Shown here: positions 41,721 to 53,100 of the stretch, in pieces
Layout: each line of letters starts with the position of its first letter
Numbering within the stretch: the stretch's first letter is position 1
From: Dyadobacter psychrotolerans
GTDB lineage: Bacteria; Bacteroidota; Bacteroidia; Cytophagales; Spirosomataceae
Assembly (NCBI RefSeq): GCF_004349265.1
Contig: NZ_SMFL01000001.1
Coordinates: 806,001 to 870,000 of the forward strand
Reading direction: 5' to 3'
Length of the DNA stretch: 64,000 nucleotides
The notes under the pieces: model-generated
The model's database searches: none
What the model was told of the DNA's origin: nothing
The model's input: only the letters and a program-made list of their open reading frames with translations
Position numbers and translations under genes: made by a program

Positions 41721-44700
41721 ATGAAAAAAGCTTTGCTATTCACTTTTTTCGGTGTATTTGGTATGTGTTTGTCACTGTTTGCGCAAGACATACGTATAAC
41801 CGGGAAAGTAACTTCGGCCGAGGATGAATCCAACCTCGCCGGGGCAACGGTTGTTGAAAAGGGTTCCACAAACGGAACACAAACAGACTCTGAGGGAAAA
41901 TATTCATTAAGCGTAAAATCTTCCGCTTCGGTCTTGATTTTCAGCTTTGTTGGTACACTTACCAAGGAAATACCAGTTGGAAGTCAAAGTGTAATCAACG
42001 CCCAGCTATCGGCAGACACCCGTAGTTTGGAAGAAGTGGTTGTAACGGGTTTTGGTTCTCAGATCAAGCGCGATTTGACCGGAAACATCGCTCAGATTAA
42101 AAGCAAGGATATTGAGAATATGCCTGTGGCAAGTGTTGATGCGGCATTGCAGGGACGTGCAGCCGGTGTATACATCAATAGTGGCTCAGGTAAACTTGGA
42201 GAAGCGCCTATAATCCGGGTACGGGGAAGTTCTTCCATCAGCGCAAGCAGCCAACCGTTATATGTTGTGGACGGGATGCCCATTATTTCAGGTGACCAAA
42301 GCAATTATGGCAGTGCCATGAACCCATTGACCGATATCAACCCTAACGACATCGAATCAATTGAAATTCTTAAGGACGCTTCGGCAGGTGCAATTTACGG
42401 GTCACGCGCTGCAAATGGTGTAATTTTGATTACGACCAAACGAGGTGGTGCAGGCAAAACGAAAATGAGCCTTAACTATCAGGCGGGTGTTGCTGAAGCA
42501 ACAAAAAGAGTAAAATTCCTGAATGCAGAACAGTATGTTGACTTTTATACAAAAGCAGCAGCAACCCGTGACCGGATTTCAGGATACGAAACCGACGATC
42601 CGGATTCTTATACGCAATACATGATCGGAGAAGGTGGTTTCCTTGACTACCAAAGCTTTGATACGTTTACCAATGGAACGTACAAAAATTATAGCTGGCA
42701 GGATGAAGCTTTTCAAAAAGGCCCGATGCAGCAGGTTGACTTTCAAATGAACGGGGGAAATGAAAAAACAAAGTTTTTTATCTCCGGCCAATATTACGAT
42801 CAAAAAGGTACCCTAATCGGGAATAGCCTGAATCGTATGTCTGCCAGATTAAACGTTGATCATCAGGCTTACAAATGGCTTACGGTTGGTATGTCAATGG
42901 GTTTATCGAGAACAGATAACCGCAGACTACCGGGTGATAACCAGTTTTCAAATCCTTTACAGGCGGCTGCACTTGTTCCTTTAACTCCAATCACTGATCC
43001 TAACACAGGTTTACCAACAGGTACACCTCCTGGTGACGTAGGTTTGCCATTGTATTATAATCCAAGGATTTCGATTGATTATTCGAAATTCCAGCAGATT
43101 GGATTCCGCAACCTTACCAATGCATATGCGCAAATTAACTTCTCGAAAGATTTTCGTTTTAGAAGTGAAATAGGTATTGATCTGCTAAATCAAAACGAAG
43201 AAGGTTATTATCAAACTCAAACACTTCGTAACGTTAGTACGGCAGTAAATGGACAGGGAGATAACTATGGATCATTTGTAACAAACTACAATACCAACAA
43301 CTTTCTGACTTATGACAAACTGTTTGATGTACATTCTATAAATCTGACAGCAGGTATGACTTATCAGGAATCTCAGAGAAAAGTAAACTGGATTCAGGGT
43401 ACGCAATTTCCTTCTGATTTGTATCAGAAAATAGCAAGTGCAGCTACAAAATCTGACGGAACTTCAACTGAAACCAATTTCCGTTTCTTATCTTATTTCC
43501 TTAGAGCGAACTACAAATTTGCAGATAAATATCTTTTGTCAGTAAGTGGACGTGTTGACGGATCTTCACGTTTCGGTGTTAACTCCCGCTACGGATTTTT
43601 TCCTGCGGCTTCCGCCGGTTGGGTAATTACAGAAGAAAATTTCCTGAAACAGGTCGATATACTTAGCTTCCTTAAGTTAAGAGCAAGTTATGGTTTAACA
43701 GGAAACTCAGAAATTGGCGATTTCCCACAGTTGGGACTTTATTCAGGTGATGCGGGTTATGCAGGAGCCGCCGGTCAGCGTCCTTCACAAATTGCAAATC
43801 CCGATCTGAAATGGGAACTGACGCACCAAACCGACATCGGAATTGATTTCGGGATTCTGAACAACCGTATCAACGGAGAGATTGATTACTATGTAAAGAA
43901 AACCAGCGGTCTGTTGCTTAACGTGCAGGTACCTGCAACCAGCGGTTTCAGTACGCAGGTGAAAAATGTTGGCAAGATGAATAACAAAGGATGGGAGCTG
44001 GTTATCAATTCTCAAAACATTGTTGGCGCCTTTAAATGGAATACCAGTTTCAATATTTCGACCAATAAAAATAAGGTTGTTTCCGTACCGGAAGTTATTC
44101 AGGGTGGCCAATCCAGCATGAGCCGTGTAATGGAAGGACAGCCTGTTGGTGTGTTCTACACTGTTGAATATGCCGGTGTTGACCCTGCAAACGGAGATGC
44201 ATTATTTTACAAAAATACCGAAAATCCGGACGGCACAATTGACCGGTCCACTGTAAATAATGCCAATTACAACCAGGCACAGCGAGTGGCAGCTGGTAAC
44301 CCTAACCCAAAATTCCAGGGTGGTATCAGTAATGACATTTCTTACAAAGGATTTGACTTCAACATATTTTTCAACGGTGTAACAGGAAACAAAATCAACT
44401 TTTTCGGAGTTGGCCAGTACTCTTCTGCAAACGGAATCTATGAAGATAACCAAACTGTTGATCAGCTGAATTCCTGGACGCCGACAAATACCAATACCGA
44501 TGTACCGGAAGCGCGTTTCTACCGCGGGAATGGCAACCAGGCTTCAACAAGGTACATTTATGACGGCGCTTTCTTACGTCTTCGCTCCATGACTTTGGGA
44601 TATACAATTCCGAAAAGCATTACCAGCAAAATTAAACTGGAACGTCTGCGTGTTTATGTTTCAGCAATGAACCTGGCAACTTTCACTAAATACAAAGGCT

Positions 44701-44813
44701 GGGATCCTGAGGTAAATTCAGGATATATTAACAGTGGATGGGCAACGGGTAACGATTTTTACACACCTCCACAGCCACGTACAATCCTTGCAGGTATTAA
44801 CCTCAGCTTCTAA
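41721..44813 (+). CDS. SusC/RagA-family TonB-linked outer-membrane protein (locus 1)
   Basis: A 1030-residue outer-membrane importer. The signal peptide is MKKALLFTFFGVFGMCLSLFAQ. A CarboxypepD_reg domain (about 25-105) ends EEVVVTGFG. The plug has the SusC signatures ALQGRAAGVYINSGSG, IRVRGSSSIS, PLYVVDGMPI, NPNDIESIEILKDASAGAIYG and GVILITTKRG. The rest forms the 22-strand barrel, ending AGINLSF. It works with the SusD lipoprotein encoded 29 bases downstream as a bin-type nutrient transporter. No glycosidase or regulator adjoins, so the substrate cannot be predicted. Confidence 0.96.
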   Translation: MKKALLFTFFGVFGMCLSLFAQDIRITGKVTSAEDESNLAGATVVEKGSTNGTQTDSEGKYSLSVKSSASVLIFSFVGTLTKEIPVGSQSVINAQLSADTRSLEEVVVTGFGSQIKRDLTGNIAQIKSKDIENMPVASVDAALQGRAAGVYINSGSGKLGEAPIIRVRGSSSISASSQPLYVVDGMPIISGDQSNYGSAMNPLTDINPNDIESIEILKDASAGAIYGSRAANGVILITTKRGGAGKTKMSLNYQAGVAEATKRVKFLNAEQYVDFYTKAAATRDRISGYETDDPDSYTQYMIGEGGFLDYQSFDTFTNGTYKNYSWQDEAFQKGPMQQVDFQMNGGNEKTKFFISGQYYDQKGTLIGNSLNRMSARLNVDHQAYKWLTVGMSMGLSRTDNRRLPGDNQFSNPLQAAALVPLTPITDPNTGLPTGTPPGDVGLPLYYNPRISIDYSKFQQIGFRNLTNAYAQINFSKDFRFRSEIGIDLLNQNEEGYYQTQTLRNVSTAVNGQGDNYGSFVTNYNTNNFLTYDKLFDVHSINLTAGMTYQESQRKVNWIQGTQFPSDLYQKIASAATKSDGTSTETNFRFLSYFLRANYKFADKYLLSVSGRVDGSSRFGVNSRYGFFPAASAGWVITEENFLKQVDILSFLKLRASYGLTGNSEIGDFPQLGLYSGDAGYAGAAGQRPSQIANPDLKWELTHQTDIGIDFGILNNRINGEIDYYVKKTSGLLLNVQVPATSGFSTQVKNVGKMNNKGWELVINSQNIVGAFKWNTSFNISTNKNKVVSVPEVIQGGQSSMSRVMEGQPVGVFYTVEYAGVDPANGDALFYKNTENPDGTIDRSTVNNANYNQAQRVAAGNPNPKFQGGISNDISYKGFDFNIFFNGVTGNKINFFGVGQYSSANGIYEDNQTVDQLNSWTPTNTNTDVPEARFYRGNGNQASTRYIYDGAFLRLRSMTLGYTIPKSITSKIKLERLRVYVSAMNLATFTKYKGWDPEVNSGYINSGWATGNDFYTPPQPRTILAGINLSF

Positions 44814-44842
44814 ATCGATCATCAGACTTAATATTGCCTAAG

Positions 44843-46219
44843 ATGAAATATATCAAAAAAAATAGCTACCTGTTACTTTTCGCAACCATATTGCTTACGG
44901 CAGGCTGCGACAGTAAACTTGACGTGTTGCCAACCCAGAGTATAGATGAAAACGTTGCCCTTGGAACTTCCAAAGATGTGGAAGTAACGCTTATAGGATG
45001 CTACGACGGTTTGCAGGATGCAGACTTGTACGGCGGTGGTATTCAGGTCACATCTGAATTACTTGCTGCAGGAACGGAACTTCTGTTTGGCGGAACGTAT
45101 TCCAACCTCCTGGAACTTTATAACAAGACCATTACGACTTCAAATACAACTGCATTAAGCACCTGGACAGATTCGTATAATACCATTAACAGGGTAAACA
45201 ATGTGTTATCTGCTTTGAGTGTTGTAGACGAAGAAAAACGAAGCCGGATTGAAGGTGAAGCTTTGTTTATCAGAGGTAGTTTGTATTTTGAGCTGGTTAG
45301 ATTATACGGAAAAACCTGGGGTGATGGTAATAATGCAACCAATCCTGGTGTTCCATTGATACTTACTCCAACTCGCGTAATTACGGAGGAAAATCAGGTT
45401 GCGAGAAACAGCGTTGCAGAAGTTTATGCTCAGGCAATTGCAGATCTTATAAAAGCAAAAGCGCAGCTACCTCTATCTAATGGAAACTACGCGACAAAGC
45501 ATGCTGCAACTGCTCAATTGTCACGGATATATTTGATGCAGGAAAATTATGCAGCCGCCCGTGATGCAGCCAACGAAGTGATCCTTTCAGGAGATTATGA
45601 TCTTGAAGCACAGTTCAGTGCAAATTTCTTTACATTCCTTACCAATGGCGGCGCAAACCCTGAAGAGTATATCTATTCAATGATTGTAACCCAGCAGGAT
45701 GGCGTAAATGCAATGAACACTTACTTCGGAACCACAGTTAGTTCGATACCCGGAACATCCGGAAGAAGCGACATCCGTATTTCTACTGCGCATAGAGCGC
45801 TTTACGAAACAGGTGATGTAAGAGGAACATTTTTTATAACGCCAAGCAACAATACATTTACCAGAAAACATCTGGATACTTTTGGGAATGCACTTGTTTT
45901 CCGTTTGGCTGAAATGTATTTGACGCGTGCTGAGGCAAACTTTCGCTTGGGAACTGTGGTAGGTGCTACTCCTCTTGTAGACATAAACGTGATCCGTACC
46001 CGTGCCGGACTCGCAGCAGCGACCACCGTGACCCTTCCTTCAATTTTGAAAGAACGTCATTTGGAACTTGCTTTTGAAGGTCAGAATCTCCATGATATCA
46101 AACGTACCAGGGGCAGCGTTGGAACTTATGCATACAATTCACCAAAACTGATTCTGCCAATTCCACAGAGAGAAACAGATGTTAACCCTAAGCTGGTTCA
46201 AAACGAAGGTTACAACTAA
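44843..46219 (+). CDS. RagB/SusD-family nutrient-binding lipoprotein (locus 1)
   Basis: A 458-residue outer-membrane lipoprotein. The start ATG 44843 is chosen over a TTG at 44834; the signal peptide ends LLTAGC with the lipid-modified cysteine. TPR-like helices typical of SusD occur: GEALFIRGSLYFELVRLYG, KHAATAQLSRIYLMQ, VFRLAEMYLTRAEANFR and ILKERHLELAFEGQNLHDIKR. The C-terminal LILPIPQRETDVNPKLVQN is the family end signature. It caps the SusC barrel and binds the imported ligand. Confidence 0.95.
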   Translation: MKYIKKNSYLLLFATILLTAGCDSKLDVLPTQSIDENVALGTSKDVEVTLIGCYDGLQDADLYGGGIQVTSELLAAGTELLFGGTYSNLLELYNKTITTSNTTALSTWTDSYNTINRVNNVLSALSVVDEEKRSRIEGEALFIRGSLYFELVRLYGKTWGDGNNATNPGVPLILTPTRVITEENQVARNSVAEVYAQAIADLIKAKAQLPLSNGNYATKHAATAQLSRIYLMQENYAAARDAANEVILSGDYDLEAQFSANFFTFLTNGGANPEEYIYSMIVTQQDGVNAMNTYFGTTVSSIPGTSGRSDIRISTAHRALYETGDVRGTFFITPSNNTFTRKHLDTFGNALVFRLAEMYLTRAEANFRLGTVVGATPLVDINVIRTRAGLAAATTVTLPSILKERHLELAFEGQNLHDIKRTRGSVGTYAYNSPKLILPIPQRETDVNPKLVQNEGYN

Positions 46220-46243
46220 CAAGGTTTTAAATGTTGGCCTAAC

Positions 46244-46283
46244 ACAAAAAAAACACTCCCAAAAAGGAGTGTTTTTTTTGTGC
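46244..46283. terminator. Bidirectional terminator between the two SusCD loci
   Basis: A 17-bp stem with core ACACTCC (46254-46260) and GGAGTGT (46267-46273), flanked by A-runs and T-runs, serving both convergent operons. Confidence 0.94.
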
Positions 46284-46329
46284 CTTGAAATTTTATTTAT
46301 CTCAGCAAACAACAACAATTACCAACCTC

Positions 46330-47634
46330 TTAAAACCAGCTAATCCACGATCTGGCATCTTTCGCACTGACCATGTCATACGTTGAGGCAGATGTTTGAA
46401 CAAAATAATAACCTGTGGGCTCAGCAAAAAGATTTTGTGTATCTATAAATGGCCCAGTTGTTGGAATGGAATTTCCTGAGGATCTTGCAACTGTAAAAAC
46501 AGCTCTGCCATCTGCCGTGAATGCTGAACTTACCAAATTGGCATACACCAGAGACAGAGAATTGTCTGCAAAAAAAGCCGGAGCAAGAAGGTCGTAAAAA
46601 CCGGGACCGCCAGGCTGGAAAATGTATACAACATAAGGTTTTCCATCAGCTGTCAGTTTATCAACACCGAAAGCATTGTCTACACCATTGACATGAAATC
46701 CATCTAAAGTACGCCAGTCACCTCCCGATTCAAGCGGTTCGTTCCACCATCTTTTTGCCGCTGCAACATCCACTGCAAGCGGTCTCGCCGCGTTTAAAAC
46801 GGTTGTAGCAGCGCCATTGGCTGTCAGTCCGATCTGTAACGTTGTGGCGTTCCAGGTAATGTTGGTAAATCCGGTTATCGTTTGACTTCCATTTACAAAC
46901 GGTTTGACAAACGTTAAACCACCGGAACCAAAATAATATCCCGATGTAAAAGTTCTGACGGTTGTTCCTTCAAGCCATGTTAGTTTAATGGTACGTTCGG
47001 CCTGATTGACAGAGATTTCATAAGTTACACCAGCTATGGTTACCCTTTTGAAATAAGTCAGGTATTTTGAAATATTGTTAAATACAACGCTTTTTGCAAC
47101 TTCCCCACTCGTATAAGCGGTTGCCTGAACCTGTGTTGCTTTTGTCAGAACCAACCGGCTCTGATTTTTCCGGCCAACAAAGGTAATCGCATCTGCTTTG
47201 ATCGAATCAGGATAAATAGCAAATTCAAAATCCGACAACAAACCTTCTCCGGTAACTCCCCCATTTACCTCGTCATCGGGATCCGACAAAACGTGGAGGT
47301 AAGAATAGGTATCAAAAATAAGTGAAGGTGTCTGCATTGCCTTTAATCTGTAACTGCTTTCTTTGGCAGTTGAAGCAGACGCCGCAGCAAAATCCGAATA
47401 CATTACCACCCGGTTTTTGTTATCAAATTTGAAGTAAAATCCGTAGCTGCCCCCACCGGCGGGGTACATTACCGCGTTCCAGCCATAGGGCGCATCCACT
47501 AGCTGTTTTTCATACGATGCAAGTGCTGCATTTAACCTTGCATCCGCAGATTCCTCGAAAACCGAATCATCTGAATTCTGGCAGGAGTAAAAGCCGGAGG
47601 TAAGAAACAGCAAATATAAAATGGACCTTTTCAT
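46330..47634 (-). CDS. DUF4302 lipoprotein of SusCD locus 2
   Basis: A 434-residue predicted lipoprotein: MKRSILYLLFLTSGFYSC with the lipobox Cys18. The N-terminal SADARLNAALASYEKQLVDAPYGWNAVMYPAGGGSYGFYFKF segment is the mark of DUF4302 proteins, found downstream of SusC/SusD/metallohydrolase genes in Bacteroidota. The remainder is strand-rich. It is the last gene of the minus-strand operon, probably on the cell surface or in the periplasm. The biochemical role of DUF4302 is unknown. Confidence 0.85.
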   Translation of the reverse strand: MKRSILYLLFLTSGFYSCQNSDDSVFEESADARLNAALASYEKQLVDAPYGWNAVMYPAGGGSYGFYFKFDNKNRVVMYSDFAAASASTAKESSYRLKAMQTPSLIFDTYSYLHVLSDPDDEVNGGVTGEGLLSDFEFAIYPDSIKADAITFVGRKNQSRLVLTKATQVQATAYTSGEVAKSVVFNNISKYLTYFKRVTIAGVTYEISVNQAERTIKLTWLEGTTVRTFTSGYYFGSGGLTFVKPFVNGSQTITGFTNITWNATTLQIGLTANGAATTVLNAARPLAVDVAAAKRWWNEPLESGGDWRTLDGFHVNGVDNAFGVDKLTADGKPYVVYIFQPGGPGFYDLLAPAFFADNSLSLVYANLVSSAFTADGRAVFTVARSSGNSIPTTGPFIDTQNLFAEPTGYYFVQTSASTYDMVSAKDARSWISWF

Positions 47635-47688
47635 CCGTTCGAATATTGATTGTAATTCAATTATTTATACGATCACTAACCAGTCAAA

Positions 47689-48618
47689 TTAAAACAATTT
47701 GTTCATGGCAGTTCTTGTTCTTTTCTGCAGACTGTAAAAATCAATCTTCCAGGTATTTTTGTAATAGGCTACAACAATCGCTTCCTTCTGCCTCAAAGCA
47801 GCTTTCGCCTGCGCCTGTGTGGTTCCCTTATCGCTCACACCGGCAGGAATAGATTCAACAAGTTTATCAAAACCGGCTTTTCCTTCTGTTAGCATCATAG
47901 CAATCATTTCAACAAAATCTTCGTCAAAACTTGATGAGCTATATGCCGTTATAAAACCATCTCTTCTCGCCTGCTCATCCGTCCAGTTAATCCAGTTTCC
48001 TCCTTGATACAATGATTTTGTAATCGCCCGGTATTCCACCGGATAAAGTACAGTCTGATGCAAAATGTGACCAAATTCGTGATGAATCGTGTGCAGAAAC
48101 CACAATTTGACAAAGGAAGAATCTGTGGCTGCATTGTATCCGGGCATTCCTTTTATTTTAAACAAATTCACACCGAACAAAGCTACTTTACGCCCGCCTT
48201 CTGCCGTACCCAATGTTACCGATCCTTCGGCGTTGTATTCATTACTTCCGGATAGTACAAAGAACTTGGGTGAATACTTGTTGTAAAATACCAACCCTGC
48301 TTCTTCCACGTAAGGAACTGTCCATGCTTTTCTGATCGTGCTTAAAAGTGGGACAACCTGCGCCTCATCCGGCGGCACCAGCGTTTTGGTAACGTTGGCA
48401 AACTCAAACTGATCCCATTTATATTTGGCTGAAATATTATATGGAGTTGTCAGACTGTCCAGAATCCATTTATCGATCGGCCCCTGTACCCAGGTATCTC
48501 CGCCTAGTCCCGGAATATCTTCGACGTCCCCGATCTCTTCCTCTTTACAGGAAATCATCAGCGAACTCAGCAGGAGCATCGCTGAGAATAAAAGTTGTGA
48601 TAGTGATTTCGTAACCAT
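47689..48618 (-). CDS. Zinc metallohydrolase lipoprotein of SusCD locus 2
   Basis: A 309-residue lipoprotein (signal peptide to SLMISC, Cys24). The zinc motif is HEFGH at residues 180-184 (within HTIHHEFGHILHQ), with an acidic DEDFVEMIAMMLTEG segment further on that could supply the third ligand. This matches the HExxH lipoproteins that accompany TonB/SusD importers (LP_HExxH family). They are thought to cleave peptides or glycopeptides near the importer. It lies between the SusD-like and DUF4302 genes, with short gaps, in one operon. Confidence 0.87.
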   Translation of the reverse strand: MVTKSLSQLLFSAMLLLSSLMISCKEEEIGDVEDIPGLGGDTWVQGPIDKWILDSLTTPYNISAKYKWDQFEFANVTKTLVPPDEAQVVPLLSTIRKAWTVPYVEEAGLVFYNKYSPKFFVLSGSNEYNAEGSVTLGTAEGGRKVALFGVNLFKIKGMPGYNAATDSSFVKLWFLHTIHHEFGHILHQTVLYPVEYRAITKSLYQGGNWINWTDEQARRDGFITAYSSSSFDEDFVEMIAMMLTEGKAGFDKLVESIPAGVSDKGTTQAQAKAALRQKEAIVVAYYKNTWKIDFYSLQKRTRTAMNKLF

Positions 48619-48637
48619 AATTAAGTATTTCAGGTAT

Positions 48638-50122
48638 TTATCTGCTATTTTTCGCCAGTCCCGATATCGAGGCTGATTGAGGAATCTGTAAAACTCTCTT
48701 TGGATCTCCTTTGGGTATTGTAAGCGTTCCTACTACCACGGTGCCGTTGCGTATTTCGTGCTGAACAGGAATCCCAAATCGTTGCATGTCAAACCAGCGC
48801 ATGCCCTCTTGTACAAACTCAATCCGCTTAAATGCCAGAATAGAATTAATAAGATTGTTTAGTGCCGTTGTAGAACCAAAATAATTCCTCATCGTTGTGG
48901 CTGTAACTGCGTGCGTCGTTGCATTATAATTACTGATTCGTTTGCTGGCGAAAAGGTTAAGGTCGGCGATTGCCGCAGCTGTATTACCCAAAAAAGCATT
49001 GGCCTCTGCCCTGTTGAATAAAACTTCTTCGGCAGTGAATATGGGAAGCATCACATAAGGAAATCCAATCTCCGCATTTACCGATTCCCTGACAAAATAT
49101 TCGTTCAGTTTTGGGATCAGGTAGTTATTATCTCCCTGTGTATAAACCGGGTAAGCCCAGCTTGCACTGGCACCTGCAATTGCTTCACTGGCCGAAATTT
49201 CCTGAAACTTGGCATAATTCATTCCATAGCGGTACCTGGCAACATTTCTGCCATACAAAGAAGCAGTTTCAACAAGCATTAAATTGGCACTTTGGTTTGC
49301 TCTCGAATAAGTATTGTAAAGCTCGGCAGGTGACAAATTCCGGTAAGTGGTGTTCCAGGGACGAAGGTTATCTCCCAGTGTACCTCCGGGAAAAACTTCA
49401 TTGGCATACTGCAAAACTTTTGTGTAGTTCTGTTTCACCAGATAAAATCTGGCGGCAAAAGCATTCGCAGCGGCGCGGTTGAAATGGTATTTAGGAATTG
49501 TGTAGGAGCCATCACTAATCAAGGGAAGCCCTGCCAGCAAATCCTTTTCAACCATGTCATAAACGTAGGCGACCGTTTTTCTTTCGTAAGGCTTGATAAC
49601 AACTGTTTCCGGTTCTGTGACATAAGGAATTCCCGGACCTGTATTGGCACCCTGCGGTTCATAAAAATTACTAAAATAACAAACCAGCATAAAATGTGCA
49701 TAGGCTCTGGCCAAAAGCGCCTCTCCACGCTGAGCTCTGTACAATGTAGAATCTGTCGACTTACTGATAATATCCAAAGCCTGATTCGCGACCGATATCG
49801 CTCTGTAACACTCTGCCCAGTACTGATCCGGAGAGTCCTGCTGATCTACCGAAGCCTCCACTTCCTGAAAAAGATAAGCGGCACGGTTAGTTTTATCGTC
49901 TTCACCGGTTCCCTTGTCTGAAACATTGTCGCTCATCGCTTCTGCAAAAACCACATAACCTCCCTGAGGATAAGCAGTTGTAAGCAATTGTGAAACCTGT
50001 TTAGGTGTGTTGAGTGATACCCGTGTGCTGTCGGGCTCCGTGGATAAAAAATCATCGCATCCGGCCAGTAAAAATATTGGCAGAAGTAGAAAAATACGTT
50101 TTGTGATCTTGTCAATATTCAT
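48638..50122 (-). CDS. RagB/SusD-family lipoprotein (locus 2)
   Basis: A 494-residue outer-membrane lipoprotein with signal peptide to LLAGC. SusD features include AQRGEALLARAYAHFMLVCYF, PYERKTVAYVYDMVEKDLLAGLPLI, NRAAANAFAARFYLVKQNY, EEVLFNRAEANAFLGN and ILAFKRIEFVQEGMRWFDMQRFG near the C-terminus. It lies 19 bases downstream of the SusC-like gene. It acts as the ligand-binding lid of that transporter. The nearby HExxH protein suggests a peptide-containing substrate. Confidence 0.95.
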   Translation of the reverse strand: MNIDKITKRIFLLLPIFLLAGCDDFLSTEPDSTRVSLNTPKQVSQLLTTAYPQGGYVVFAEAMSDNVSDKGTGEDDKTNRAAYLFQEVEASVDQQDSPDQYWAECYRAISVANQALDIISKSTDSTLYRAQRGEALLARAYAHFMLVCYFSNFYEPQGANTGPGIPYVTEPETVVIKPYERKTVAYVYDMVEKDLLAGLPLISDGSYTIPKYHFNRAAANAFAARFYLVKQNYTKVLQYANEVFPGGTLGDNLRPWNTTYRNLSPAELYNTYSRANQSANLMLVETASLYGRNVARYRYGMNYAKFQEISASEAIAGASASWAYPVYTQGDNNYLIPKLNEYFVRESVNAEIGFPYVMLPIFTAEEVLFNRAEANAFLGNTAAAIADLNLFASKRISNYNATTHAVTATTMRNYFGSTTALNNLINSILAFKRIEFVQEGMRWFDMQRFGIPVQHEIRNGTVVVGTLTIPKGDPKRVLQIPQSASISGLAKNSR

Positions 50123-50141
50123 GATTCAAGTATCTGTTATT

Positions 50142-53100
50142 TTACAAAGTCACTTTTAATGCGACAGTAAACTGCTTTTGAATTGGCTGTGCTACCCCAC
50201 CCGAATTGAAAAATTCAGGATCCTGCCCTTTCAGTTTTTTATCCGCGTAAATCAGCCAGGGATTAATTGACGAAACCTGTATACTTGCAGACGACAGACC
50301 TGCTCTTTTTACAACTAACAAAGGAACTTTATAAGCAAGTGAAACCGATTTTAAACGCACAAAATCACCTTTCGCAACTCTTTCCGTTGAGTAGTTATAG
50401 GCGTTATACGGATAAGTTCCTGCCTGACTTTGGATAAAAATCTGATCACTGATGGCTGGATTATTTGTGATATTTTCCTCACCAGCTATTTCCCATCGAT
50501 CCAGAAATTCCTTAGGCATTGCATCCAGATCGCTGAAAGTACCTTTATACAATGGATTAAGACGAATCTTGTTTCCTGCCTGGTAAGTCAGGAAGATATT
50601 CAATGTTAAATTTTTGTAGGTAAATGTGTTGTTGAATCCACCTGTAATCGGAGGGTCAACCGGACCTTCGTATTTAAGATAACTTACGTTCTGATCCTGA
50701 AGATACACGTTGGAGCTAACCTCCCCGGCCTCATTCAAAAACAAAGGTACACCGCTTACCGGTCTCAAAGCACTGTAATCAATCGAAAACAAACTGCGCA
50801 CCGGACGGTTCTTCACGTTGGCACCCTCGGCTTTTACCAGATTGAAAATATTTGGGTCGTTGTCCACATTGGTGATGAGCGTTTGTGAATAACCAATGGT
50901 AATTCTTGATCTCCAGTCCCAGTCCTTCTTTTTAACAACTACGCCGTCTAAAGAAAAATCAACTCCATAAGACTGCATGTCAGCATAATTGGCCACCTTG
51001 TAAATCTGCCCGCCTATTCCTGAGGTTTTAATCTGATCGATCAGGTCAAAGCTGTTCCGGATATAGCCATCAACAGTCAGGTTAATACGGTTGGCCAGAA
51101 AACCCAGATCTGCTCCGATGTTCCCACTGTAAAGTTTCTCCCAGGTCAGCTCTGTATTTTCAAGAGATGCCAGCTGAATTGCAGATTCTTTTTCATCTGC
51201 ATAAGGCCGGTTGGTGATGATACTTTGGAACAACGCAGCAGTATTTGTTGCAGGACCCGTATCGGCCGACAATCCGTAACTTGCCCTGATTCTTCCCATG
51301 CTTAACCATTTAAGGTTTTTCATGAAACCTTCGCGATCAAAATTCCATGAGCCTGCCACCGTGTAAGTAGGAAGCCACCTTGCCCGGGATGATTTACCAA
51401 AACCATTGGATCCATCGTAACGCATGTAGGCGGTAAAGTTGTATTTATCGTCCAGCGTATACCCTGCGCTCCCGTAAAAGGCAGCAAAACGCTCGTAGTC
51501 CTTCCGCATGCCATAGTACTGGAAGTTACTTTCGATCGTCTGTTTCAAAATCCGGTAATCGACGAATGGCGTTCCTCCCTGCTCATACTGGTATCCGTAA
51601 CCGGTATTGTTAGAATTCTGTCTATTGGTATATTTTATCTCCTGACCAACCAGAAGGTTCACATTATGCCGGTCTCTGAATGTCTGGTTGAAACGCAGGT
51701 TATTCCGGATGTTGTAAAATAACATCTGATCCTGGCTGGTGTTGTAAAATCCTCCGCTTGGAAGTACAACTACCGGATAGGCATTAGGAACATCCGGGTC
51801 CGTATAAAGATATTTATTGGCAAGAGCAATCGTCGAGTTGTCGGCAGCGCGGTAGGCATTGGCCATGTTGGAATTTTCCGTGATAATGTGCTCACGACCA
51901 GTTTGAATATATCTTAAAGCCCCTATAAAATCATATGTCAGATGATCTGTTATTTTGTAGGAAAAATCCCCCTGTAACCTGATGTCCACCAGATTCAGCT
52001 GGATTTTGTTATTTGCAAGTTCATGTACTACATTAAACGGAGCAAAATTTCTCCTGAAAAATTCAAGGTTGCCGTTTTCATCATAAGCTGTTAAAGTCCT
52101 GCTTGTGTTGAGGGCATAGCTAAAAGGATTTATATCGAAATCCCTGTCAAACTTACCTTCTACCGGGTTACTTCTTCTGCTCAGCGAACCGGGAGCCTGC
52201 TGCCTTCTTACCGAAGCCAGTGTTGAAAATCCAACAGAAACCTTATCTGAAAGTTTGTAATTGTTTCTGAAATTTAACGTATACCTCTTGACCTTATCAG
52301 CAATTGTCCAGCCGTTATCATCAAGATAACTGGTTGAAAAATAAGATTGCGATTTATCAGTACCAAAGGATATACTCAGCGAATGTTCCTGAATAAAATT
52401 TTGCTTAAAAAGCACATCAAACCAATCTGTATTCGCTTTGGCATAACCTAACAGAAAATCTCTTTTGGCCTCCTGCGTATTGGCAACCGGAAACTGTCCA
52501 TTGTCATCACCTGTCAGCAGATTGTAATATTTCCCATAAACACCATAATCCGGTTTTGACAGGACGTTTGAAGTCAAATATCCTTTGCGCTCCAATTCAC
52601 CCAAAACAGACATCTGCTGGGCGGAATTCATGATGTTAAAATTTCTGTATGATGGCGTGAGTTGTGTACTGAAATTACCCGAATAAGAAATTACCGGTTT
52701 ACCACTTTTCCCCTTTTTTGTGGTGATTACAATAACTCCGTTCATTGCACGGGCACCATAAAGCGCAGCAGCGGCAGCATCTTTCAGAATATCAAAGGTT
52801 TCGATATCATTTGGATTGAGACCCGCTACCGCAGAACCAAGTAAAGTTGTCGGATCACCGCTTGAAAGCTGATCATTCGAAATATTAACGATATCCTCTA
52901 AAACAACCCCATCAACAACCCAGAGAGGCTTGTTGTCGCCATTCAGCGAAGTGGCTCCCCTGATACGAACTTTTGGCGCAGCACCGAACGTACCTGATAC
53001 GTTTTGAATGGACACACCTGCAGCTCGCCCTTCCAGCATTCTGCTTACATCCGGAAGACCATCTATGCGAACATCATCTGTTTTCAGTGTTACAGCAGAT